From: Gemmobacter caeni
Lineage (GTDB): Bacteria; Pseudomonadota; Alphaproteobacteria; Rhodobacterales; Rhodobacteraceae
NCBI RefSeq assembly: GCF_003054195.1
Contig: NZ_QBKP01000014.1
Coordinates: forward strand, 1 to 64,000
Direction: 5' to 3'
DNA length: 64,000 bases
In this document: one piece after another, positions 23,763 through 31,817 of the stretch
Position numbering within the stretch: the first letter of the stretch is position 1
Layout: every line of letters begins with the position of its first letter
The notes under the pieces: model-generated
What the model was told of the DNA's origin: nothing
What the model saw: the letters and a program-made list of their open reading frames with translations, nothing else
Databases searched by the model: none
Made by a program: the position numbers and the translations under genes

Positions 23763-24764
23763 ATGGCATCTGAACCCGAAGACCCGATGGACGAAGACGC
23801 GATCCGCGAGGACTTCGACAAGCTATTTGATGAGACGATGCGGTCCGAGCGGATAAAGATTATGCAAGAGCTAAACCAGCATCCGGTCGGCTACGTGGTC
23901 GATAACGGCGGCCTGCAAAGCTGCGTCGTGGCGCGAGGAGATGTCCCTGACGGCGGCCGCAAGGATGACGCGGACCGGCGGGATCTCGGCGTGAGGCTGA
24001 ACAAGCCGATGATTCTGATCGGGCCTCAAACCGAGCACGAGATCCACGAATGGATCGACTATGTGCACGGAGAGAGCCCGTGGATGGCTGAGGTGTCCGC
24101 ATATGTGATGCGGCAGGTGGAACAGCGATTTCGTCAGGGTGACCGATTCGTCCACTTTGAGCCGGTCTTGGTCCACGGCGCTCCGGGCGTCGGGAAGTCC
24201 CATTACGCCAACTTTCTGGCGGAGTCCGCCGGCGTCCCGGTCCTGACGCTGGACGGGTCTTCGATGATTTCCGTGTTTCAGATCTCTGGCGTCGAGCGCG
24301 GCTGGCACGGCGCTTGCGCCAGCCCGGTCGTCCGGTTTCTCGCAGAGAAGGCGTGCGCCAACCCCGTCGTGATCATTGATGAAGTCGACAAGGTCGGAAT
24401 CACTGGGAACGCGCGCGGCGGCAGCCCGCACAGTGCGCTGCTGGGGATGATCGAGAGGTTGTCGGCATCCCAGTGGCGGTGCCCGTATACCGAGTTGGTG
24501 ATCGACTTGTCGAAGGTATCTTGGTTTTTCACCGCGAACGACATCTCCGGCGTCCCCCAGCCGCTGATTGACCGCTGCAAGGTCATCCGGGCCGGGTCGC
24601 CGACGCCCCAACAGATGATGGAGCTTGTGCGTGCGAAGATGCCCGACGAGGATCCGCTGGTGGTCCAGCGCACCGCTGAGGCCGCTGTGGGGATGTCCCT
24701 GCGCCGGGTGCAGCGGATGATCGACGCGGTGCTGTCGGCGGGCAACGGCCCGATGCTGAACTGA
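23763..24764 (+). CDS. AAA+ ATPase, Lon-like, without protease domain
   Basis: A 333-residue AAA+ ATPase. Walker A GAPGVGKS is at about residues 139-146, Walker B VVIIDEVDK near 202-210, sensor-like WFFTANDISGVPQPLIDRC near 265, and an arginine-rich lid (MSLRRVQRMIDAVLSA) at the end. The order and spacing resemble the ATPase half of Lon (HGAPGVGKSHYANFLAESAG), but no Ser-Lys protease domain follows. It diverges from the sigma operon and shares its control region. A remodelling role on the sigma factor or replication proteins is an inference from context only. Confidence 0.82.
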   Translation: MASEPEDPMDEDAIREDFDKLFDETMRSERIKIMQELNQHPVGYVVDNGGLQSCVVARGDVPDGGRKDDADRRDLGVRLNKPMILIGPQTEHEIHEWIDYVHGESPWMAEVSAYVMRQVEQRFRQGDRFVHFEPVLVHGAPGVGKSHYANFLAESAGVPVLTLDGSSMISVFQISGVERGWHGACASPVVRFLAEKACANPVVIIDEVDKVGITGNARGGSPHSALLGMIERLSASQWRCPYTELVIDLSKVSWFFTANDISGVPQPLIDRCKVIRAGSPTPQQMMELVRAKMPDEDPLVVQRTAEAAVGMSLRRVQRMIDAVLSAGNGPMLN

Positions 24765-24830
24765 CGGGACCGGACGGGGTCTTTCATTTTCGGGCGTCGT
24801 CCAGAACCGGATGGGGTTTTCCATTCTGCC
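24765..24830 (+). terminator. Tandem terminator-like elements after the AAA ATPase
   Basis: Two weak GC dyads, GGGACCGGACGGGGTCTTTC and CCAGAACCGGATGGGGTTTT, each followed by T-rich bases. Both wordings (GGGACCGG and GAGAACCGG type) recur between the leftward genes at 25410, 25965, 26002, 26518, 27683 and 27718. Confidence 0.6.
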
Positions 24831-24836
24831 CCGTCG

Positions 24837-25079
24837 TCAGTCCGGGTAGGGCAGGTCGTTCTCGTCGGTCGCGGGCATCAGGGCCATTCGTGCGACCGCC
24901 CCCAGCTTTTGCTCCACGATGGCGGGATTATCCCGCAGGACCTGGGTGGCGTCATCACCAGCAATCAGATCGCTGATTGCCGCGCTCATGCCGCCCTCGT
25001 ATTCGCTGCGGGCCTCGATGAAAAACCCGCCGTCCTTAGGGAAGGCCCGCAGCGTGATGTTCAGCTCTCGTTCGATCAT
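24837..25079 (-). CDS. Hypothetical protein
   Basis: 80 residues, no family recognised. It begins MIERELNITLRAFPKDGGFF, a strand-loop start, and ends with a helix (QVLRDNPAIVEQKLGAVARM). GGGAG lies before the ATG. It is the last gene of the leftward accessory run and converges on the AAA ATPase terminators. Confidence 0.6.
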   Translation of the reverse strand: MIERELNITLRAFPKDGGFFIEARSEYEGGMSAAISDLIAGDDATQVLRDNPAIVEQKLGAVARMALMPATDENDLPYPD

Positions 25080-25091
25080 GTTCGTCTCCCT

Positions 25092-25385
25092 TCAAGCGGC
25101 CGCGCGGGCCATGTTCAGCAGTCTGGAAACCACCGTCGCCGGGCTGGCGGACGATGACATCCGGACCCATCCCGGCTGACCGGGAACGGCCTCGAAGCCG
25201 AACTTATGACAGTTCCCCGCGTGGACAAGCCCCTCACTTAGGTGACTGACCTCTGTGACCGAATAACGCCACGCCTGACCCCCGGCGTTGGTGCGGTCCG
25301 GCTTGATGTGGCCCTCGGCCCGAAGGTGCTTCGCGGTCATCGCCGCGATTTCGGCGTCTCTGTTAATCCAAGATACGTTGCTCAT
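25092..25385 (-). CDS. Hypothetical protein with shared leader (MSNV type)
   Basis: 97 residues, starting MSNVSWINRDAEIAAMTAKH with a winged-helix-like run (HLRAEGHIKPDRTNAGGQAW) and ending in GWVRMSSSASPATVVSRLL. The middle (YSVTEVSHLSEGLVHAGNCH) is of unknown fold. Its leader (GGGAGGAGACCATC before ATG) is almost the same as in the next two upstream genes. Confidence 0.6.
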   Translation of the reverse strand: MSNVSWINRDAEIAAMTAKHLRAEGHIKPDRTNAGGQAWRYSVTEVSHLSEGLVHAGNCHKFGFEAVPGQPGWVRMSSSASPATVVSRLLNMARAAA

Positions 25386-25440
25386 GATGGTCTCCTCCCG
25401 TTCTGAGCTGGCCGAAAACCGGCCGGTGTTTTTTGTTCTG
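25386..25440 (-). repeat. Repeated leader with hairpin, copy 1
   Basis: Leader of the gene at 25385. GGCCG (25410-25414) pairs with CGGCC (25420-25424); on the plus strand six T follow (25429-25434). Reading the gene strand, it ends in the shared ribosome site GGGAGGAGACCATC. Confidence 0.7.
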
Positions 25441-25463
25441 CGTCGATGCGGCTCAGTCAGTGC

Positions 25464-25940
25464 TCATGCCGCACACCTATGTTTAGCCTTCATCATTTCG
25501 CTGAACGGTAATAAAACCCCGTTAGCCCAATCAACAATGTCATTACGTCGAAGCATTGCTTCCTCGGATATGTCCTCGTCATCCCAGATTTTGTCTGCTT
25601 CCAGGATTCGGAAGATAAATATCCATGTCAGATACCCACCCTTAGCCCAGACCTCGCTGCGGAAAGATGTGGATTCTATTTTTCCGGACGCTGTGTTGAC
25701 CGAAAAGCCGCCTTCGACGTCCGTGTGTGCTTCGATCTGCTCACAGATCTGTTTAACCCTCTTAATGACCTGATTTCTCGCTATTGAGATGTCTGGCCAC
25801 CACCAGCCATAAGGACGCTTGGGAGCCCGCTTTTTCCGAACCGCGGGTTCGGGATCAGGCTTCCTGATCGTGAAGTTGTCTTCGAAGCTCTCCGCGATGG
25901 CGGTGATTTGGTCTTCGGTCAATCTGGTTACGTTGCTCAT
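25464..25940 (-). CDS. Hypothetical protein with shared leader (MSNV type)
   Basis: 158 residues: MSNVTRLTEDQITAIAESFE, then a basic linker (PAVRKKRAPKRPYGWWW), then ARNQVIKRVKQICEQIEAHT and GGFSVNTASGKIESTSFRSE. Unlike its neighbours, the coding DNA is AT-richer toward the 3' end (25,490-25,760), suggesting a recent arrival. No family recognised. Begins behind the second copy of the shared leader. Confidence 0.62.
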   Translation of the reverse strand: MSNVTRLTEDQITAIAESFEDNFTIRKPDPEPAVRKKRAPKRPYGWWWPDISIARNQVIKRVKQICEQIEAHTDVEGGFSVNTASGKIESTSFRSEVWAKGGYLTWIFIFRILEADKIWDDEDISEEAMLRRNDIVDWANGVLLPFSEMMKAKHRCAA

Positions 25941-26040
25941 GATGGTCTCCTCCCGTTTTGAGCTGGCCGAGAACCGGCCGTGGTTTTTCGTTTTCGCGAA
26001 TCGTCCGGGACCGGACGGCGTTTTTCATTCTGCGGAGTCG
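25941..26040 (-). repeat. Repeated leader with two hairpins, copy 2
   Basis: Hairpin one: GGCCG (25965-25969) with CGGCC (25975-25979), then TTTTT on the plus strand. Hairpin two: CGTCC (26002-26006) with GGACG (26013-26017), then TTTTT (26021-26025), also on the plus strand. Both U-tracts face against the genes. Confidence 0.7.
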
Positions 26041-26493
26041 TCAGCGGACCGGGGACACCCCGAACAGGTTGACGTGCCCGCGGGCGTGGACATACGCGAT
26101 GCCGCGGACCACGACGGCGCGGCAGCCGGACCACAGTGCCTGACCGGCCTGCGACACGATGACCGGGACGGCTTCTGGTCGGCCCGCGATGCCCATCAGC
26201 GCCTCGACTTGGGGCCTGCTGATGTCGCTTCCCATCCCGTATCCCGAGTCCGAGATGACGACCCGCGCCGCTTCCGCGTCCCCGGTCGCCAGAGCCCGCA
26301 TGAGCCGCTTTCCGGGTTCAGGCGTCATGATGTCCGCGAACTCCGGGTCGTCAGGAACCGCCGTCCCCGCGTCAGCGCTGACGGCGCCGATGAACTCGGC
26401 CCTGAGCTCGGAACCGTCGGACGCGTTCGTGATGGTGAAGGCTTCGGGGCGAGAGCCGTTCTCGGCCCTGGCCGCAATCTGTTTGTTGCTCAT
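26041..26493 (-). CDS. Hypothetical protein with shared leader (MSN type)
   Basis: 150 residues beginning MSNKQIAARAENGSRPEAFT, with SDGSELRAEFIGAVSADAGT and, in the second half, QVEALMGIAGRPEAVPVIVS. It ends ALWSGCRAVVVRGIAYVHA plus a short tail. Fold seems alpha/beta; no family recognised. Third gene behind the shared leader, cotranscribed leftward. Confidence 0.62.
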   Translation of the reverse strand: MSNKQIAARAENGSRPEAFTITNASDGSELRAEFIGAVSADAGTAVPDDPEFADIMTPEPGKRLMRALATGDAEAARVVISDSGYGMGSDISRPQVEALMGIAGRPEAVPVIVSQAGQALWSGCRAVVVRGIAYVHARGHVNLFGVSPVR

Positions 26494-26582
26494 GATGGTC
26501 TCCTCCCGTTTTGAGCCGGCCGAGAACCGGCCGTTGTTTTTCGTTTTCGGACCTCGCCCGGGACCGGACGGGGTTTTTCATT
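26494..26582 (-). repeat. Repeated leader with hairpins, copy 3
   Basis: GGCCG (26518-26522) with CGGCC (26528-26532), plus-strand T-tract at 26537-26541, and a second GGGACCGGACGGGG element ending in TTTTT at 26574-26578. Bases next to the ATG are the same as in copies 1 and 2. Confidence 0.7.
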
Positions 26583-27659
26583 TCACCGCGTCGCCCGGAC
26601 CTTCAGCTTGGAGCGGTCGCAGTCCGCTGCCGTCGCTCCCGGGCGTTCGGCCTTCCAGACCGGCTGCGTGATGACGCCGTCCGGGGACGCATACAGATAG
26701 CGGACGTCCGCGAACGACCCGACCTGCGGCATGCGGGCTGACGGCGGCACGGAAACCCGGCCCGCGTGAACCCACCCCGCCCCGTCCCACGTCTCGATGG
26801 ACACCACTCGGCGGCCCTGGTCGTCGTGACCGGCGATGCGGAAGGTCGCGTCCTCGACGAATTTCACTTTCAGCATCCAAGCGGACGCGGTTGACCGGGA
26901 CCGGCCGGGCCTATGCGGGGCGTCGGCCCGTTTCAGAACGTAGCCCTCGGCCCCGATCTTTCTCAGGCGTTCGGGGCCGTTCATGGCGTCGAAGTCCGCT
27001 TTTGGAATCGCTTGGCAGACCCGAAGCGTCCCAAGTCCGGCGCAGGCCATCTCGACTGAACCCAGAGTGTCGTTGCGCTGGCGGAACGTTGAGTCGCGGG
27101 TGACGTCCAGACCCTGGATGATGTCGAAGATCTCCAGACGCGTGCCCATGTCCTCTGAAAACAGGACCGCGGGGCCGATGCGTCGGAACAGCTCGAACAG
27201 GTCGGCTTCATAGTGAGCCGGAACCGGGACCGGGTTAGCGTCCCGATTGTAAAACTGGGCTCCGTCGGACGTGAGGCGGATGGGGCGGTTGACGCCGTCG
27301 TGCTTGCGCTGGACCAGCCAGTCCGCGCCGGAAAAATCATAGTGCTCCGGGACATGGAGTGGCGTCAGCAGGGACGGCAGCATGTCCGAGTGCACCTCGC
27401 GCTCCGCAACCTGACGGGACGGGTCAGTCCATCCCGCCCGGACCTTCTCGCGAACCAGCTTTTCAGCGATGCCGGTCGCCTCCTGATGCGGGACGCCCAA
27501 CGCGATCGCTGACGGGAAGATGACCCGACCCGGTCTGCCCGAGTATGCCATCACATCTACCAGCCCGTGGGCCGCCTCGCGGAGACGGATCTGGAAGACG
27601 ACGTGCCGGTTCTTTGCGGGGCACGCGTCGTGCAGTTCTGCGATCGTGTTCTCTGTCAT
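26583..27659 (-). CDS. ATP-dependent polynucleotide ligase with N-terminal extension
   Basis: A 358-residue protein with the motifs of covalent nucleotidyltransferases: motif I KHDG at residues 119-122 (VQRKHDGVNRPIRL; Lys119 takes AMP), motif III-like TRLEIFDII, motif IV AEGYVLKRA and motif V MLKVKFVEDATFRI. A C-terminal OB-like part follows. The first about 110 residues are extra: FQIRLREAAHGLVDVMAYSG, GRPGR and TGIAEKLVREKVRAGW resemble a WGR domain, a DNA-nick-binding module. AGGAGG precedes the ATG. It should seal DNA (or RNA) nicks using ATP. Confidence 0.75.
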   Translation of the reverse strand: MTENTIAELHDACPAKNRHVVFQIRLREAAHGLVDVMAYSGRPGRVIFPSAIALGVPHQEATGIAEKLVREKVRAGWTDPSRQVAEREVHSDMLPSLLTPLHVPEHYDFSGADWLVQRKHDGVNRPIRLTSDGAQFYNRDANPVPVPAHYEADLFELFRRIGPAVLFSEDMGTRLEIFDIIQGLDVTRDSTFRQRNDTLGSVEMACAGLGTLRVCQAIPKADFDAMNGPERLRKIGAEGYVLKRADAPHRPGRSRSTASAWMLKVKFVEDATFRIAGHDDQGRRVVSIETWDGAGWVHAGRVSVPPSARMPQVGSFADVRYLYASPDGVITQPVWKAERPGATAADCDRSKLKVRATR

Positions 27660-27738
27660 GTCGTTCCTCCTTGGCTTGGTCCGAGAACCGGACAGGGTTT
27701 GTGATTCTGGTGCGTCGGCCGGGACCGGCCGGGCTCTG

Positions 27739-28059
27739 TCATTTCGTGATGCCGTCCAGAGCGGCCTGGGCGGCGTCTCTCGCGTCGCGGGCGGCGATGA
27801 CGGCCCGGAGCCGGGCGGTCTGGCACTCCAGCAACGCGGTCTCCGCCCGAAGCCGGTCGGCCCCGGAACCGGACGCGTCGAACCGTTTTACCGCTACGCG
27901 GGCGCGTGCGCGGTCCGCGATGAACCGGATGAATGCCCGGCGTGCGGCGGCGTCCAGCTGTCGGACGTCAGGTCCCGGCGCGGCCGCTTGGTCTGTTCCG
28001 ACGTTGATGCGGAAAAGCGGCGGAACGCGGGTGTCTGTGATGATGTCGATGTCCAGCAT
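27739..28059 (-). CDS. Hypothetical helical protein
   Basis: 106 residues from the ATG at 28059, which follows GAGGAGG; an upstream start (28077) lacks one. The N-terminus is MLDIDIITDTRVPPLFRINV. The rest is a long helix pair rich in Ala and Arg (LDAAARRAFIRFIADRARAR; LLECQTARLRAVIAARDARD), probably coiled coil. No family recognised. A GGGACCGG-type element lies right after the start of the next gene upstream and another just past its stop. Confidence 0.6.
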   Translation of the reverse strand: MLDIDIITDTRVPPLFRINVGTDQAAAPGPDVRQLDAAARRAFIRFIADRARARVAVKRFDASGSGADRLRAETALLECQTARLRAVIAARDARDAAQAALDGITK

Positions 28060-28131
28060 GCCTCCTCCTCGAGTCATGATCTTCGTGAGCTTGCCATGAC
28101 CCGCCGCCCCCAGCGACGGGTCAGAACCGGA

Positions 28132-28848
28132 TCACGAGATGTCGGCTTCGTATTCCCGGGCATATTCGATCTCCGCTTGCTCACGGTAGTCCTCACGCGT
28201 CAGGATCGCGTCGTGCGTCGTTTCCCGGATTTTCAGGAAGTCCTCGAGAAGTTCAGCGAACCGGTCGATCAGCAGGTCCCGAAGTTCCTGGCCCTTGAAG
28301 ACCGGCGTCTTCTTGAAGCTGACAGCGATCACCCCGGAGTGCGGGATTTCAGCGATGCTGATGAGCGTAATGAACTGCTCGTCCTCGCCGCCGGTGCTCG
28401 CGATCAGCTTTTTCAGGTCGCAAGGCAGGTCGTGCGTGCCGAGGATGTCCCGGTTGCCGCCCGCGATCATCAGGGTCCGGTTTTGAGCGTTAAACCAGCC
28501 CGCCGCATAGTCCTGCCGGACGCTGGCGACTTCGCCGATGGAGAACGCATAGTCTTCAGGTGCCGCCAGGCTCAGGCCGAGCTGGTTGACGAACTGAAGG
28601 GCGATCCCGCCGCTGTCGGTCCCGCGGGTCTTCTCGACAGCCTTCGCGATCGCGGCGTAGTCGAACCGGTTGACGTTCTTCTCGGAGACGAGCATCGCGT
28701 GGGGGGTATCAAAGACGCCGTCCTCGTCGAATGCCGCGACCTCGAAGGCGGGCATGTCGGCGAACTCGCTGTTCGCGTCAACGATGCTCTGTGCTTCGGC
28801 GACCTGTGCTTCGAGAGCGGCGGCGGTGGTGTTTTTCAGGTTGGTCAT
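28132..28848 (-). CDS. Hypothetical protein, first gene of the leftward accessory run
   Basis: 238 residues from ATG 28848 behind CAGGAG. It has an acidic N-terminal half (ALEAQVAEAQSIVDANSEFA), a middle with GEVASVRQDYAAGWFNAQNR and TLMIAGGNRDILGTHDLPCD, and a C-terminal helix (LLIDRFAELLEDFLKIRETT) ending in acidic residues. The middle hints at an alpha/beta fold. No family recognised. Being first, it is likely well expressed after induction. Confidence 0.62.
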   Translation of the reverse strand: MTNLKNTTAAALEAQVAEAQSIVDANSEFADMPAFEVAAFDEDGVFDTPHAMLVSEKNVNRFDYAAIAKAVEKTRGTDSGGIALQFVNQLGLSLAAPEDYAFSIGEVASVRQDYAAGWFNAQNRTLMIAGGNRDILGTHDLPCDLKKLIASTGGEDEQFITLISIAEIPHSGVIAVSFKKTPVFKGQELRDLLIDRFAELLEDFLKIRETTHDAILTREDYREQAEIEYAREYEADIS

Positions 28849-29307
28849 GGCGTTTCTCCTGTTTTTTGCCAATTTTTTCGGGCCCCAAGTTTCCCCCGCG
28901 ATTGCCCGATATTCGCGAGGCCCAGGTCGGCGGTTTTTGTTTATCCCGTCTCTCTGTGAAATCGTGATATGATCTTAATGCGTTGAAATCAAATAAAAAA
29001 ACACCATCAACATTCAGGTAATGTTGATGGGATTTGAGTGAGCTGGGAATAAAATCCAATCACACAAGGAGATTTTCAGTCGTTATTTTTTAAATTAAAA
29101 AGACCCGCAAAAAAAAGTTTTGCGGGGTTCAGGTATTTTGAGATTTTAAAGAGAATCGTTGGCGAATCAGGCTGCGTGATTCGAATCACTGCGCGGCTCA
29201 TTTTCTCTGTCTAAGATGCTGTCGAGACTCAGAAAAATTCGGTTACAGGGTGACAAGACTGCAGGACACGCTGTATCGCGATCTTACAACCAGATCGCGA
29301 GAGGGAC
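28849..29307. promoter_or_regulatory. Control region between accessory operon and R-M cassette
   Basis: 459 bases without a gene, AT-rich from 28,960 to 29,150. It must hold the promoters of both divergent units. A hairpin at 29004-29030 (CCATCAACATT with AATGTTGATGG, followed on the minus strand by seven T) and one at 29104-29126 (CCCGCAAAA with TTTTGCGGG, then five T on the minus strand) look like leftward terminators. A perfect palindrome GTGATTCGAATCAC is at 29176-29189. Confidence 0.7.
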
Positions 29308-30318
29308 ATGGATCAGGTCGAGTTTGAGCAGATTCTGGCGGTTGCGACGGAGCGGCTGACGGACGACGTGCGGCAGTCAGCGGATCATCACAAGCCGTCG
29401 GTTTTTGAGGATTTCGTCAGAGAAACGGTTCAGCAGGTGCTGCTGGAGAGGGGGCACGGGGCAGCGATGGACCCGCGCGTTCAGGGTTTTCCGGACATCG
29501 CCGTCGGAAATTTCGGCATTGAGGTGAAGTGCACCGAAAGCGATTCTTGGCGCTGCATCGCTAACTCTGTTTCTGAGGGCAACGCAGTCGTCGATGTGGA
29601 TCGAATATACGTCATCTACGGCAAGATCGGCGGGATACCTGAGGTCCGATGGGCCGATTACGGCAGGTCCATCATGCACGTCCGCACAAGTCACGTCCCG
29701 CGTTTTGAGATCGAGATCGGGACGCAGCGACCGCTGTTCGAGCAGCTCGGGACGACATACGAGGACTTCCGCGGTCTGTCGATGCACGACAAGATGCCAT
29801 ACATCCGCGAATACGCGAGAGGCAGGCTCGGGCCAGGCGAGCGGCTGTGGTGGCTGGAGGACAAGGAGGACGACGATCAGCACACGATGTCTTTGTCCGT
29901 GAAAATTTACATGGACCTTCCTCAAGACGAGAAGCGGAAGCTCAGGGCGGAAGCGGCGCTCATGTCCCCTATGATCTGCGCGAGCTCACGGTCACGCAGG
30001 AAATACAACGACGCCGTTTTGTATATGATGACGTATCGGGGCGTGCTGTGCCCGCAAGCCAGAGACCTGTTTTCGGCGGGCAGCGTGGCCGGTCCGGAGC
30101 GCGGCGGCAACTATCTGCTGAGGGCTTTGCAGGACATACAAGACGAGATGCGGACGGCGGCGCAGGAGCTGGAGGACGCGCTGTTTCAGGAGTATTGGGG
30201 GCACGTCCCGGCGCCGGAGAACAGGATCCTGGAGTGGCTGAGAATGGCCGACCAGTTCGCAAGTGACTGGATTCCCTCGGAAAACCTATTTTTTGACGAA
30301 CAGAATCGGATCGGTTAG
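29308..30318 (+). CDS. PD-(D/E)XK restriction endonuclease
   Basis: A 336-residue nuclease. The catalytic core is plain: Pro62-Asp63 in FPDIAVGNFG and Glu72-Val-Lys74 in IEVKCTESDS, the PD-X8-EVK layout of type II enzymes, with a helix before it (SVFEDFVRETVQQVLLERG). The C-terminal part has FRGLSMHDKMPYIREYARG and several basic helices, suited to target recognition. It stands 56 bases before an m5C methyltransferase on the same strand, so the two should form a type II restriction-modification pair. Target site unknown. Ribosome site GAGAGGG. Confidence 0.82.
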   Translation: MDQVEFEQILAVATERLTDDVRQSADHHKPSVFEDFVRETVQQVLLERGHGAAMDPRVQGFPDIAVGNFGIEVKCTESDSWRCIANSVSEGNAVVDVDRIYVIYGKIGGIPEVRWADYGRSIMHVRTSHVPRFEIEIGTQRPLFEQLGTTYEDFRGLSMHDKMPYIREYARGRLGPGERLWWLEDKEDDDQHTMSLSVKIYMDLPQDEKRKLRAEAALMSPMICASSRSRRKYNDAVLYMMTYRGVLCPQARDLFSAGSVAGPERGGNYLLRALQDIQDEMRTAAQELEDALFQEYWGHVPAPENRILEWLRMADQFASDWIPSENLFFDEQNRIG

Positions 30319-30374
30319 AATCGGCAAAAAGCGAAGCAGCCGCCCTGGCTGCCCCTCAATTTCAGGAGCAGCAT

Positions 30375-31346
30375 ATGTCCAAATATTCCGTCGTATCTAT
30401 GTTTTCGGGCTGCGGCGGGATGGACTTGGGGTTGCTGGGGGGGTTCGATTATCTGGGTAAGCGCTTCAAGAAGAACCCGTTCGACATCGTGTGGTCGAAC
30501 GACTTGAACAAATACGCTTGCGACACTTACGAGCACAACCTTAAGCACAAGATTCACGTCGGCAGTATCTGGGACCACATCGACACGATGCCGGGCTCCT
30601 GCGATCTGCTGATCGGGGGGTTCCCTTGCCAGGACATCTCGATCAACGGAAAGCGGCGCGGCATCGCGGGTGAGCGGTCGGGACTGTATCGCGCGATGGT
30701 CGAAGCCGTTAAGCGCATGCGGCCGAAAATGTTCGTTGCGGAGAACGTCCGCGGGCTTTTGTATGCGTATAATCGCGAGAGTCTGGAAACGGTGATCAGC
30801 GATTTCTCGGAGCTCGGCTATGACGTTACATACAAGCTGTATCTGACGGCGGATTACGGCGTCCCGCAGAGTCGGGAACGCGTTCTGATCGTCGGTGTCC
30901 TGGGTGGAGCCGCACCGTTCGTTGAGCCGGAGCCGGTCACGCCGAAGGGGGCGTGGATCGGTTCGCGTAAAGCGATCCAAGATCTGGAAGACGTGTCGCA
31001 GGACAAGGAATTCAGTCACGTCTGGTCGCTGGCGAAGCGGACCGGAGATCAGGGCGGACGTGTGCTGAATCCCGAGAGGCCCTCGCCGACAATCCGCGCT
31101 GAGTGTCACGGGAATAACTCGTTCCACTATTCGCTGCCACGCCGCATCTCCATGCGTGAGGCCGCGCGGTTCCAGTCGTTTCCGGATAACTTCATTTTCA
31201 AGGCGCGGCTGCGCGAGACGGAGCGGATGATCGGCAATGCGGTGCCGCCCGTTTTTGCGTGGCACGTGGCACAGTCAATCCGCGCGACTCTGGATGCGTT
31301 CGAGACGGTTACGCAGATCGACAAGGTTCTGGTCGCAGCGGAGTAA
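30375..31346 (+). CDS. DNA cytosine-5 methyltransferase
   Basis: A 323-residue enzyme with the m5C motifs in order: I FSGCGGMDLG (residues 10-19), IV GGFPCQDIS with the catalytic Cys85, VI ENVRGLL (123-129), VIII QSRERVLIVG, then a short variable region for target recognition, and IX/X with SPTIRAECHG and GNAVPP. It transfers a methyl group from S-adenosylmethionine to C5 of cytosine and would protect against the adjoining endonuclease. The recognition region is short, fitting a small target. It is the only complete methyltransferase in the prophage. Confidence 0.93.
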   Translation: MSKYSVVSMFSGCGGMDLGLLGGFDYLGKRFKKNPFDIVWSNDLNKYACDTYEHNLKHKIHVGSIWDHIDTMPGSCDLLIGGFPCQDISINGKRRGIAGERSGLYRAMVEAVKRMRPKMFVAENVRGLLYAYNRESLETVISDFSELGYDVTYKLYLTADYGVPQSRERVLIVGVLGGAAPFVEPEPVTPKGAWIGSRKAIQDLEDVSQDKEFSHVWSLAKRTGDQGGRVLNPERPSPTIRAECHGNNSFHYSLPRRISMREAARFQSFPDNFIFKARLRETERMIGNAVPPVFAWHVAQSIRATLDAFETVTQIDKVLVAAE

Positions 31347-31817
31347 TCGAGCGGCTCGACACGTCCCCCGGATTCGCGCCCCTGGTCGCCGACCTCCGTA
31401 GGGGAGCGGGTCCTTCCGGGGGATCCCCGTCAACCGGGGGGGCGTGGAACCCCGGTAAAACAGCGTATTTGGGCCCCAGGGGGGTGCGCCACCACAAATA
31501 AATCCAAAACGGTCTTTTGCCGTTTAATGTCAATGGCTTGCGCGATCCAGTAAATCGAATTGTTTGTGCATTTGGCGTGTTTTGGTGCGCCGAAAATAAG
31601 ACTTGGGCGATATGCCAAGATTATCGTTCGTCGGCTTTCGTCGGCATGCCGTATTTATCGCGTGTCACGGCCGGGTCGTCGGAACCCAAGATTCATTTTG
31701 GGATAGTTGCCCAGAGCTCGCTCTGGGCCAGTTACCCGGGACGGCCGTGATTTTCTCTGTTGATGGACATGCAGTTAGTTGCGATCACGTTCGGGTCAGC
31801 CGCAACGGATTACAATC
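31347..31817. other. Noncoding gap inside the R-M / HNH cassette
   Basis: 471 bases with no supported gene. The left part (31,380-31,500) is full of G and C runs (GGGGGATCCCCG; CCGGGGGGGCG). The middle is AT-richer and has AAACGG-N7-CCGTTT near 31507-31525. A stem GCCCAGAGC-TCG-CTCTGGGC at 31709-31729 lies about 90 bases before the HNH start. It may hold a promoter for the HNH gene or a small RNA; neither can be shown. Confidence 0.5.

Noticed and set aside
31380-31470. A cos site near the HNH gene
   Set aside because: GC-rich runs and HNH proximity recall cos regions, but terminase genes are not here, the cassette is defence-like and no defined overhang sequence can be seen.
31517-31750. 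A 77-codon frame in the gap before the HNH gene
   Set aside because: No ribosome site, unlike neighbouring genes in composition, and it overlaps the stem at 31709-31729.
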